DNA of 64,000 bases, from contig CAMXCT020001553.1 of the NCBI GenBank assembly GCA_947184155.2, positions 81,654 to 145,653 of the forward strand, given 5' to 3'. Of the stretch, positions 36,530 to 45,390 are shown piece after piece. The DNA is from Cladocopium goreaui. Taxonomy: Eukaryota; Sar; Dinophyceae; Suessiales; Symbiodiniaceae. Within the stretch, counting starts at the first letter, position 1. The number at the start of each line of letters is the position of its first letter. Both the position numbers and the translations under genes were made by a program. Under the pieces are notes generated by a model. The model was not told where the DNA came from, ran no database searches, and worked only from the letters and a program-made list of their open reading frames with translations.

Positions 36530-37930
36530 TTGCAACATGTTGGCTCCGCCGGGGGGGTTTGCCCGGCTTGGAACAAGGTCGACTGTGACTACATGTGATG
36601 AGTATCCGCAGCCGTTTGTTGTTCTTGTAGTCATGGTGTTGATTTTACTGTGTTTTTTCATATAAAATGTGGTTGTTCACAAGTAGACTTCATATCTTTT
36701 TTTTCAGATGCAATTGATCATTGAATGTTTTGACAATGTCCAAACTTGAGTTTTTTTCGCCAAATCTGGCGGAAAAATCAACAATCACCTGTAATTTACA
36801 GCGTTTCCATTTGACACGATTTGCATACATATATAGACAGACATGAAGTATACATACATATATATATATATATCACATACACCAGAAGTAAACAGAAAGA
36901 GTCAGACAGAAAGGAGACACATGGCAAGAAGAAATACATTGAACCCAATCAAGATGAGGAAACGATGGACAATCAAACATGACACTGCGATTGCGTGATA
37001 CGTTTGCACATGACACACCAGCAGCGTACCATGTGTACACATGAACACACCAGCAGCGTACCATGTGTACACATCAACACACCAGCAGCGCACCATGTGT
37101 ACACATGAACACACCAGCAGCGTACCATGTGTACACATCAACACACCAGCAGCGTACCATGTGTACACATCAACACACCAGCAGCGTACCATGTGTACAC
37201 ATGAACACCAACGTTGACACACCCCACCCCACCCCACCTCACCCCACCCCACGTACCATGCGTACACATCAACACACCAGCAGCGTACCATGTGTACACA
37301 TGAACACCAACGTTGACACACCCCACCCCACCCCACGTACCATGTGTACACATCAACACACCAGCAGCGTACCATGTGTACACATGAACACCAACGTTGA
37401 CACACCCCACCCCACCCCACGTACCATGTGTACACATCAACACACCAGCAGCGCACCATGTGTACACATGAACACACCAGCAGCGCACCACGTGTACACA
37501 TCAAAACACAGCGTACCATGTGTACACATCAACACACCAGCAGCGTACCATGTGTACACATGAACACCAACGTTGACACACCCCACCCCACCCCACGTAC
37601 CATGTGTACACATCAACACACCAGCAGCGTACCATGTGTACACATGAACACCAACGTTGACACACCCCACCCCACCCCACGTACCATGTGTACACATCAA
37701 CACACCAGCAGCGCACCATGTGTACACATGAACACACCAGCAGCGCACCATGTGTACACATCAACACACCAGCAGCGTACCATGTGTACACATCAACACA
37801 CCAGCAGCGTACCATGTGCACACATGAACACCAACGTTGACACACCCCACCCCACCCCACCCACCCCACCCCACATGTTAAAATTCCGGGCAAACCCCCC
37901 CGGTAGACCCAACATGTTGTTGCAATATGT
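36530..37930. repeat. Inverted repeat pair flanking a minisatellite
   Basis: CCGGGGGGGTTTGCCCGG at about 36550 and its reverse complement at about 37887 lie in inverted orientation. The similarity extends outward through TTGCAACA and ATGTTGG. The 1.35 kb between them holds the 32-bp array at 37028-37875. This resembles the ends of a short non-autonomous DNA element; no flanking target duplication could be confirmed. Confidence 0.6.
37028..37875. repeat. 32-bp minisatellite with C-run blocks
   Basis: Unit ACCATGTGTACACATCAACA plus CACCAGCAGCGT, period 32. It alternates with blocks holding CAACGTTGACACA and CCCCACCCCACCCCAC. The C runs give quadruplex potential on the minus strand. ORFs on both strands are by-products. 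Confidence 0.93.
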
Positions 37931-38254
37931 TAACTGTTAACATGTATTCTTTGGATCCAATTGTGCGTGGGGTCTACATACATCCTGCAACCCCCGTACC
38001 AAGTTTGTAATTTTGTGATGCTGTTACTTTCAACATGACTTTGTGCCTTTTTAATGCCGACGTGCCAAAGCAAAACACGTGCACCATGTGTTTTCAATTC
38101 CATTAATTTTCCACTGTCGTGGACAACGGAAACGGTTTCCAAAAAGTGAAACCACGATGGCGACGCTCCACATCAGTCCGATATGCTTGAAGTTGTCAGC
38201 CATGAACCAAGATTTTTGTTTATGAGTGGATGTGCAACACGGCTCGCGAAATCG

Positions 38255-38575
38255 AAGCAGCCACTCAGCCACTCAGCCACTCTGCCAGAGAGGCTGGACC
38301 AGCCACTCAGCCACTCTGGCAGAGCGGCTGACGCAGCCACTCAGCCACTCAGCCACTCTGAGTGACTGAGTGGATGAGTGGCTGGTCCAGCCACTCTTAC
38401 CAGAGCGGCTGAGTGGCTGAGTGGCTGCGGCAGATTGGCTGGAGCAGCCACTGAGCCACTCAGCCACTGAGCCACTCAGCCACTCAGCCACTCTGGCAGA
38501 GCGGCTAACGTAGCCACTTAGCCACTCAGCCACTTTGAGTGACTGAGTGGCTGAGTGGCTGGAGAGCCATTGGAG
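38255..38575. repeat. 8-bp CAGCCACT array present in both orientations
   Basis: CAGCCACT runs alternate with their complement (AGTGGCTG), separated by GGCAGAGCGGCTG phrases. The block can therefore fold into long hairpins. Confidence 0.9.
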
Positions 38576-38588
38576 TGTAAGCAATATT

Positions 38589-38618
38589 ACCCAGACCTAA
38601 TTTTTCTTAGGTCTGGGT
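38589..38618. other. Perfect 12-bp stem hairpin
   Basis: ACCCAGACCTAA, six-base loop TTTTTC, then TTAGGTCTGGGT. It sits where composition becomes strongly AT-rich, at the left edge of the Polinton-like remnant, and could be a terminal or terminator-like structure. Confidence 0.6.
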
Positions 38619-39215
38619 AGTATCTCAAGTGAGGTTTTATGCTAATTTAGGGTTCCTTCCTTTATTCATCCAGGCACTGGGGCATATATTCTTATGGGCT
38701 GAATGGAATCTCAGGCAAACAAACAGGCAAGCATCTGTGTTAAAGGGTTGTGAGAAAAAAATCATTAGTCATTTGTGTTAAAAGGGTTCGCTCTGTGGGT
38801 CCCTGCGGATCATCATGGCGAAAGGAATGGGACATTTGGTTATAGTTCCAATGTTTTCATATATGTATGTTATTAAAGAAATTACATATAAATATATAGC
38901 TAGACACAAACACACCTAAGGACATATCATCCACCCCCATCATTTCATCATTTACCACAGTTCATTTTCACAACAGTTCATATCATTTCATCACAGTATC
39001 AACACAAAATAAAACCGCATAATTTCATACATCATCATCCCACATCATGTCATCATCATCCATCATCACATAAATTCATATCATAAAATTTCATCATAAT
39101 ATTTCATCATAATATATTATTACAAAATAATATCATAAATCTAAATCATCCACGTCTAACATTCCTATGTTCGTATCATAAATGCTCATATATTATGATA
39201 TGAAAAATTATTGTG

Positions 39216-39560
39216 TTAAAGTTTTTTTAAGTTTTTAAGTGTAATGGTGGTTTTCCAGATTTGTTTCAATTTTGCAATTCTGGTTTCATCATTTTTTAAG
39301 TATTCCTCCATATATTTTTGTTTTTTCTCTTCTTCCTTTTTGAGTTTTTCCTTGTTGGTATGCCTGTCGGTTTTAAGATGTTTGGACAACCTGCATTGTT
39401 TCACATTCCGTTGGCAAATGTCGCAGAATGTTTCCTTTTGATTATATACTTTGTTACTCTCCTTTTGTTTGTCCAAGCATTCAATACACATTCTATTCAT
39501 TCCATTGAACTCGTCACCGTTTTTGTTTTTCTTACACTTTGTGCACTTTCTACTCTCCAT
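39216..39560 (-). CDS. Small zinc-finger protein (114 aa)
   Basis: ATG-initiated, intronless, lysine-rich and AT-rich. Residues 6-30 carry CxxC pairs (CTKCKKN, CIEC). A second zinc-binding region reads FCDICQRNVKQC and then HLKTDRH, a C2H2-like pattern. The C-terminal third is a charged helix rich in K and E. Similar small proteins occur in large DNA viruses and Polinton-like elements of protists; the exact function is unknown. Confidence 0.6.
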   Translation of the reverse strand: MESRKCTKCKKNKNGDEFNGMNRMCIECLDKQKESNKVYNQKETFCDICQRNVKQCRLSKHLKTDRHTNKEKLKKEEEKKQKYMEEYLKNDETRIAKLKQIWKTTITLKNLKKL

Positions 39561-39648
39561 ACTATTATAAGGTATTATCCTTTTAATTTTAAGTGTATTT
39601 CCTTATATCATAAAACTTCATATTATTTGATATGAAAATTTATGGTGT

Positions 39649-39804
39649 TCAAATATAAATTCTTTGTTGCATTCTTTCATACACTTTGTCAATCTTATTC
39701 TCGTCAATAATTGTATTTCCAATAAACTGTTCATTGTCTTTGATATACAACAATACTTTTCTTAAACAATCTAAAAAGGTTTCATGATTAAAGTTATCAT
39801 CCAT
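39649..39804 (-). pseudogene. 3' fragment of an ORF split by element 1
   Basis: The native frame reads MDDNFNHETFLDCLRK and ends ERMQQRIYI at 39649. At 39804 it runs into the terminal repeat of the YR retrotransposon. The 5' part lies 9.8 kb away at 49596-49847 and is in the same frame, so the two pieces were one gene before insertion. No family is recognised. Confidence 0.7.
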
Positions 39805-39805
39805 G

Positions 39806-39926
39806 TATGCTCTTTGATTCATGTTGCTGCGGTGTATGACACATGTCAATGTCCCAAGCATGCATGCCGCAGCTGCATACTTTTTGCCATTGGGGATCGG
39901 ATCGCTCTGCCACTTCGGCACGCTCT
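39806..39926. repeat. Split direct repeat A (terminal copy)
   Basis: 121 bases nearly identical to 40633-40753, with changes such as GCATGCCGC against GCATGACGC. It forms the 3' end of element 1. Confidence 0.95.
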
Positions 39927-39997
39927 GGCTTTGGGTAGGCCAGAGCGAAAATAAAAATGTACAACATTCCAAAGTCCAACGTCAATGTTCAGCAAGG

Positions 39998-40285
39998 TCA
40001 CATGTCAAGGTATGGAAGCCGGCCATGTTGAAGGAGATACTGTTGGATGGCCCGGCAACTTTGGAGCAATTTGATAGAGGCCAGGAACTCTAAGTGGGCC
40101 TTCAACTGGCGTACCTGAGTACGCATATGGTTGATCAACGGTGTGGCTTGGTGAAGGCCTTGGTCCTCAAAGTAATCGGAGAGGTCTATCAAATGCTCAT
40201 CGATCTGATTGAGCTGCTGGGCATAGTACTGCACAATGACAAACTGGACGAAGAAACTTTGGAGCGTTTGATTGGCTGCTTCCAT
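39998..40285 (-). CDS. Small helical ORF between repeats B and A (95 aa)
   Basis: ATG-initiated, rich in L, Q and H, with a predicted amphipathic or coiled-coil pattern (YYAQQLNQIDEHLIDLSDYF, QVRQLKAHLEFLASIKLLQ). It occupies most of a 377-base unique segment between B (A2) and A (B2), where simple split-repeat elements have no insert. It may be an accessory gene acquired by the element; no family is recognised. Confidence 0.45.
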   Translation of the reverse strand: MEAANQTLQSFFVQFVIVQYYAQQLNQIDEHLIDLSDYFEDQGLHQATPLINHMRTQVRQLKAHLEFLASIKLLQSCRAIQQYLLQHGRLPYLDM

Positions 40286-40303
40286 GGGTGGGAGAGGTTC
40301 GGG

Positions 40304-40631
40304 ACGAAAATTTTGATATGAAAATTGATTTCATTTTGAATTGAAAGTGAACTTCCAAATTAACTTTGAGTTGCTTTGAGTTGATGAAATTGAAAACATG
40401 CATTTGTGACAAGTGAATTGTCTGTAAATGACATGCCAACTCATGAAGTTCACGTTTCGGCACTTGCCGATGATAGTCACACTTGTGACTTGGAACCAAA
40501 ATGCAACCATGAAATCCGTACCAACATGTTTGCATGCACAACAGGGAAACTCACCGCAGCACTCACTGAATGTTCGTGTGACATGAATCCTTCACATAAA
40601 AATCTATCATGACTTCATCATGAGAGAATTC
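40304..40631. repeat. Split direct repeat B (internal copy)
   Basis: 328 bases essentially identical to 49268-49595. It abuts repeat A', forming the pre-joined end junction. Confidence 0.95.
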
Positions 40632-40632
40632 T

Positions 40633-40753
40633 TATGCTCTTTGATTCATGTTGCTGCGGTGTATGACACATGTCAATGTCCCAAGCATGCATGACGCAGC
40701 TGCATACTTTTTGCCATTGGGGATCGGATCGCTCTGCCACTTCGGCGCGCTCT
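40633..40753. repeat. Split direct repeat A' (internal copy)
   Basis: 121 bases, starting directly after repeat B; its far end coincides with the last codons of the pol ORF. Confidence 0.95.
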
Positions 40754-43700
40754 CACCCCATGCTGGTGGCCGTGTGGTTCCACAGCTTACTGACATCGAC
40801 CCTCGTCCTTTCATGTCCAGCCCATCGAGCCACCTGGCTTCGAGACAACTCATCCGCTGGATTAGACTGGCTCGGCACACGCTCTAGCCAAATGTGACAT
40901 GAATGGGTCTCCTCGAGAAGAAATTTTTTTCTAAGAACTTTGCTGCTAGGATCATTTCCAGACCAGGTTTTAAGAAAACTGCCTCTAACAGCTTCACTGT
41001 CGGTGAAGACTACTATGCGACGTCCTTCGTGGCCTGGGCACCACATAGAGGCTGCTATCAGCAAAGCCAACATCTCCAACTCCTGGATCATGGTCTGTTG
41101 ATCCGTGCTCATGGCAGCAAGAATGAAAGATTTGCTTATTTCTTCACTAAAGAAACCCAAAACTGTCCCATCACTAGCATAAGCTGTGCCCCCTACTCCA
41201 GAGTAATTATCAGGGTCGAACGACGCATCAACATAGATGTGTATGTGATCGGACATTGGCCCCTTGATGGAGCGTGGCAAGTTTGCCATCAACTGGCACT
41301 TAACGCTGTTCAAGGCCGCAACAGTGTCGTTGCACAGCTGGAGACGATTACTGGCTATGTGCTTGGACAAAACCCTGAGGCTGTTTCGGGCGCTTCTCCC
41401 GAAGAGTTGGCCACTGGCAAATTGCAATCGGCCTCTCAACCTTTCACCATCACACTTCTTCAACTTGCCTGCATCAAGGATGGAGTCCAGTTGATCGCAC
41501 AGTTCTTGAACCCTCTCGGAAGTGTTGTTTACGGTTGCCAAGCCCTCCCCGGACATCTTGAGATCGAATTCCACCCCAAGCACTTTACAGGCAGTGTTGT
41601 AATCGATCAATTTGTCCGCAGATAATTTCCAACCCAAAAGATTAAACATCGTAAGGACGACCAAGTCTGTATGTTTGGCACTGGCTGCATCAGTTACAGA
41701 AAAGAAGTCATCGAAGTAAGATGTCCACATCAATTTGAGAAGTTGGTGCCCCAGCCTCCATATGCCGTGAGCCACACGCAGGAATGCCGTGACGGACGCC
41801 ACAGATCCAAAGGGAAGTACTTTCTGCTGAAACACCTCAGCCCTGCTGGTGTCAGGGCAAAACACCACAAGGTAAGCGTCCTGAGAGAAGGCCTGATCAC
41901 TAAGGGGTATTTGTTTGTAAGCGTCAGCCAGGTCCCAAGTCTTTGCAACCAAATTGGGTCGCTGCGACCTGTCTTCAGCGTGTCTCAAAACACAAGCTAT
42001 CATGGAGGCTACATGATCTACGGTATGCACCGTTGCTGTTTCGGTCTGTGACACGCTTGAGTTTACGAAGGAGGCCTTGTAGTCATCTATGGGTCTTGTC
42101 TTGTTCTTTTGGAACACCCCAAACCTGCGGGTGAGGGTTGATCCTGCGGGCAACGTCCTAGGGTCGATAGGCCCCTCAAGAAAACCCTTTGACACTTCCT
42201 TCATGGTCGCCGCGTAGAGTTGTGCATCAATTTCAGCGTCACCTGAAGACTTAACCATTTGCAGCATGCCTTCACGGCTCAGGTCTGCTATCCTTCTAAG
42301 GTCTCCACAAGACATAGTCGCTGGGCGAACTTTCCTTGAGAATACATTGGATTCCGGAAGACTCCCGGTGAGATCAAACCCCTCAGCGAGCTGTTCTACC
42401 AGATCAACATCTCCATGCCCAGCATCGCTCAGGAGATGCTTGAACAGAGCAAGGTTTTTGCTTCCCGGGATGTCTTTTCTTCTATCCGACATTTTCTCCT
42501 TGATCAAGGACTCTTCCGTGTTCAGCAATTGCCTCAAGTGGATCCACCTTTTGATTTCTTCGGTGCGGTCTTGCGACAGGCCAGCTGGATTCCTATCCAG
42601 GCAGTGCTTCACCACTGTCTCCATTTCGTCCGGGAAGAAAGAGTGCAGCCTCGTTGGATGGCCCACATCTAAGGCTTTTTGAACAAATTCTTCAGGGCCA
42701 AAATGTATACCTATGGTTACTTGATCACCCGATTTATCCTTGGTGTTGCTGATACTCGCGCCTAAACCCCCGTGATGGGAGGAGAGTTTTCTGGCGTAAG
42801 GTGGCAACTTTTGTGCAGATGGATGAGTTTGAACTTGCTTAAACTCAGGCACCATTGGTGGGAGGCCTCGTCGAGGTTGCAAATCTGTGGAGGCTCTCAT
42901 GGTCTGCAATGATGCTTCCTGCAAAGCGAACACCGGGGGAGAACATGTGATCCCGTCGTTCTGCAACTGTGAGGCTAACTTGGCAGCTATCGCTTTGCAA
43001 AGCTCCCACGGGTAAGTGTTTTCTTCTGCAGTCCGCCAGTGCCCTGAGGGGTCTTGACCCCAGGGTTCATGCTGATGTTGGTTGTCACACAGCAACTCGA
43101 GTTGTTGAAAAGTTGGGATGTTATGAAGGAGTTTGGTCAATTTCCTTCTGGAGCTCCCATACCGGCAATGATGAAAAAGCACCTCATATAGGGAAAACCT
43201 TTGGATTAATCTTACAAACGGCCTGGTGAGCCACATGAAGGATCTGCCGGGGTTTTCGACTGAAAAGTACTTTTTATGTAGCAGGCAAAATTCAACAAGA
43301 TCACAGGTAATTTGGTACAACTCATTTGCGGCCTGGACGCGGGCTTGGAGGCTGCCAGTGAGCCCCGGAAGACCATCTGGGTATTGGTCGGTGCGTACTA
43401 TTGGTGGGTTCCATCGGCCTCTTCTTTGGATGAGGCGCGCTCTTGAGCTGGTCCCACACGGTGGTGCAAAATGCACATAGATGCAAAAGGGTGAAGCGAT
43501 GAGATCCTGTACAAGCTTCACATGGTCAGGTTTCAACAGATCATACCGAATTATCGGGCTCCTAAGATGGTCAGGCAACTTTAAATCGACACCAAAACTG
43601 TCTCGAAGGCCTAAGGATCTTAGCGCTGCGGTGAGTTTACCGGAGCCAGCGAAAATTTCGATGCAGAAAAATTGCTCTAGTGAACGGCCCTGAGGGGTAG

Positions 43701-43755
43701 GAGCTGCATTGCTTCGAATGTCAGGTGGATCCGGGTGCAAAATCGGACCGTTCAC
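40753..43755 (-). CDS. Pol: cytosine-methyltransferase-like, reverse transcriptase and RNase H
   Basis: About 1000 codons with no stop. Residues 30-175 have the C5-methyltransferase layout: motif I FAGSGKLTAAL (35-45), PPC with candidate catalytic Cys100 in APPCGTSSRAR, and ENPGRS (167-172) at the ENV position. Residues 540-740 are a reverse transcriptase: DLADAYKQ (608-615), LPFGSVASVTAFLR (647-660) and the active site YFDDF (680-684). RNase H follows: YVDAS (Asp843), QELEMLAL (Glu892), FTDSEAV (Asp919) and NPADELSR (965-972). The frame opens right after the TGA that ends the gag-like frame and has no ATG before codon 174. Its end overlaps repeat A'. Confidence 0.93.
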   Translation of the reverse strand: MNGPILHPDPPDIRSNAAPTPQGRSLEQFFCIEIFAGSGKLTAALRSLGLRDSFGVDLKLPDHLRSPIIRYDLLKPDHVKLVQDLIASPFCIYVHFAPPCGTSSRARLIQRRGRWNPPIVRTDQYPDGLPGLTGSLQARVQAANELYQITCDLVEFCLLHKKYFSVENPGRSFMWLTRPFVRLIQRFSLYEVLFHHCRYGSSRRKLTKLLHNIPTFQQLELLCDNQHQHEPWGQDPSGHWRTAEENTYPWELCKAIAAKLASQLQNDGITCSPPVFALQEASLQTMRASTDLQPRRGLPPMVPEFKQVQTHPSAQKLPPYARKLSSHHGGLGASISNTKDKSGDQVTIGIHFGPEEFVQKALDVGHPTRLHSFFPDEMETVVKHCLDRNPAGLSQDRTEEIKRWIHLRQLLNTEESLIKEKMSDRRKDIPGSKNLALFKHLLSDAGHGDVDLVEQLAEGFDLTGSLPESNVFSRKVRPATMSCGDLRRIADLSREGMLQMVKSSGDAEIDAQLYAATMKEVSKGFLEGPIDPRTLPAGSTLTRRFGVFQKNKTRPIDDYKASFVNSSVSQTETATVHTVDHVASMIACVLRHAEDRSQRPNLVAKTWDLADAYKQIPLSDQAFSQDAYLVVFCPDTSRAEVFQQKVLPFGSVASVTAFLRVAHGIWRLGHQLLKLMWTSYFDDFFSVTDAASAKHTDLVVLTMFNLLGWKLSADKLIDYNTACKVLGVEFDLKMSGEGLATVNNTSERVQELCDQLDSILDAGKLKKCDGERLRGRLQFASGQLFGRSARNSLRVLSKHIASNRLQLCNDTVAALNSVKCQLMANLPRSIKGPMSDHIHIYVDASFDPDNYSGVGGTAYASDGTVLGFFSEEISKSFILAAMSTDQQTMIQELEMLALLIAASMWCPGHEGRRIVVFTDSEAVRGSFLKTWSGNDPSSKVLRKKFLLEETHSCHIWLERVPSQSNPADELSRSQVARWAGHERTRVDVSKLWNHTATSMG

Positions 43756-43764
43756 TTGGGTTTG

Positions 43765-45096
43765 TCACTGATGGTTTTGGAGACTGTGTGGTTGCTCACA
43801 GTTCGGCTCTGCACATAAATGCAGCCCTCGAGCACACTTGCTGCCTGGTTTTGCGTCCTGGCACCCCTGGGGGAGATTAAAGGCCCAGCATAGGCGCTCG
43901 TTGGCTTTGGTGTGCAAACACTTACCTATGAGCCCACGTGGAATGTTCGGGCCACGTCCCCTTTTGGATTTACCACCCTTACCCTTTCCTTTTCCTTTGG
44001 CAGGTGGTGATGTATTTCCCTTTGGAGGTGTGCGAGATCTTGTGCGCTTCGGTGTTGCTGCCGCTTTCGGCTGGGCTGGTTTGTCAACGGTGCTCCTCAT
44101 AGGCAATGGCAGGAGATGGAACGTCACAGACGGATGAGCCAAAACTTTTGCGATCTCACTCTCTAAAGGCAGGTTGCCTTGTTGATCACGTTTCAAGGTG
44201 CTCAGCTTTTCTGCCATAAGCAACCAGGCTGCTCGGTCTGCACGGAGGATCTGGGTCAAAGTGACCGCTGAGTATCCAGGTGGTGGAACCATGTGCAAAT
44301 GATCAAAGAGCTCCGCGTGGAATGCATTCATGACATGGTAGTTGCATGCTTGAACTAAATCAAAGGCGAGAGCACGTCGCCTCATGGCATTCGTTGTCTC
44401 CAGTTCCGTTGCTGTTGAACAAGTGATGTCCTGGGACTTGTCTCGTACAACCAGTGCACTTTGGTCTATCGAGATCTCCTTGGTGGCTTTCTTGAGGGCT
44501 AACTCGCTTCTGCGGGTGGCGAACTTCTCAGGAGCTAAATACACGAGTGAGTCTTTTTCTAGCATTCCAAGGACCAGGTCATAGCTTTGAAAGGCACACT
44601 CTTCCTCTCCTTTAAGACGGAGACCTTCAAGTCTGGTTCTCTGCTCCTTGACTCGGTTCTCTCGTTCTGCAGGTGCCAACTTCGTTTTTGTTTGATCCTC
44701 CGTCTTGTGAACCTTGTTCTGAAGCTCTGCGGAAAGAAGCGTCTGCGCCTCAAATATGAGTCTTTTCATCGATGCATAAGTTCCTGGATTCAGAGTGACA
44801 AGTCCATTGAAAAGCCCATCGATCTGTTCATTGGTTGGAGCTTCCCCCGGAGGGCATGCGGCGAAGGCCAGGCGGGCCAATGAATCTACTCGATTTGTAA
44901 TGAGGGCTTCGATCTCTTCTACTGTCAGGCTCACCTCAAGGCCCCTGGATCTTAGAGCCTCTTTCGACTCCAACAAGGTGCTCATGTCAGCGAGGAGGGC
45001 GTGAAAATCACAAACTCTTACCTTTAAGGAAAATTGTTGCTTGTCAATGTGTCCTATAAGTGAAACTAAGAGATGGAGATTGTTCTGTCTCACCAC
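43765..45096 (-). CDS. Gag-like protein with CCCH zinc finger (443 codons)
   Basis: This is the presumed nucleocapsid or particle protein of element 1. The N-terminal 300 residues are helical and charged (SKEALRSRGLEVSLTVEEIE). Residues 345-395 form a basic, Lys/Gly/Pro-rich RNA-binding-like linker (KGKGKGKGGKSKRGRG). The C-terminus has a Cys/His cluster of CCCH type (CWAFNLPQGCQDAK, KCARGLHLC). The frame begins at GTG after a stop; the first ATG is about codon 36 (ADMSTLL). It ends in TGA at 43765 and pol continues in the same frame. Confidence 0.75.
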   Translation of the reverse strand: MVRQNNLHLLVSLIGHIDKQQFSLKVRVCDFHALLADMSTLLESKEALRSRGLEVSLTVEEIEALITNRVDSLARLAFAACPPGEAPTNEQIDGLFNGLVTLNPGTYASMKRLIFEAQTLLSAELQNKVHKTEDQTKTKLAPAERENRVKEQRTRLEGLRLKGEEECAFQSYDLVLGMLEKDSLVYLAPEKFATRRSELALKKATKEISIDQSALVVRDKSQDITCSTATELETTNAMRRRALAFDLVQACNYHVMNAFHAELFDHLHMVPPPGYSAVTLTQILRADRAAWLLMAEKLSTLKRDQQGNLPLESEIAKVLAHPSVTFHLLPLPMRSTVDKPAQPKAAATPKRTRSRTPPKGNTSPPAKGKGKGKGGKSKRGRGPNIPRGLIGKCLHTKANERLCWAFNLPQGCQDAKPGSKCARGLHLCAEPNCEQPHSLQNHQ

Positions 45097-45390
45097 CTGA
45101 CTTCGTGCTGATCTTGTAATGCCTTGTTCCCTTAATTGTCACTTGACAAATCTTTTTTTTTCTTTTCTGAGCCACGCACGCGCATGACATTTAAATCAAG
45201 CTCAGCACTTGTGAGTTCAGTGACTTCATCTCAACAGACCACGGCACTTGCCATGCAGACATTCAAACCCGACTGAACTCACTGGTCACGTGAAACAAAA
45301 CTCAATCTGTTTAGAAGAGCACTCGCTCTCTCATTCTACCACATGCATGTAATGTGAAAACCCCCCTTTCTCCATTCAGCGCTCCCTTTT

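Larger units (their letters stand above)
38623..39804. mobile_element. AT-rich Polinton-like remnant, left part
   Basis: Composition shifts to strongly AT-rich with ATC/ATA-rich intergenic DNA (38930-39180), unlike the host genes. It carries a zinc-finger ORF and the 3' fragment of an ORF continued at 49.6 kb. With the integrase C-terminus at 50.1-50.4 kb these look like one element, of Polinton or virophage-related type, split by a retrotransposon. No capsid, ATPase or polymerase is present in the window. Confidence 0.55.

Noticed and set aside
37028-37940. Long frames on both strands and a CRISPR-like look
   Set aside because: A 32-bp tandem unit without unique spacers in eukaryotic DNA is a minisatellite, not a CRISPR array.
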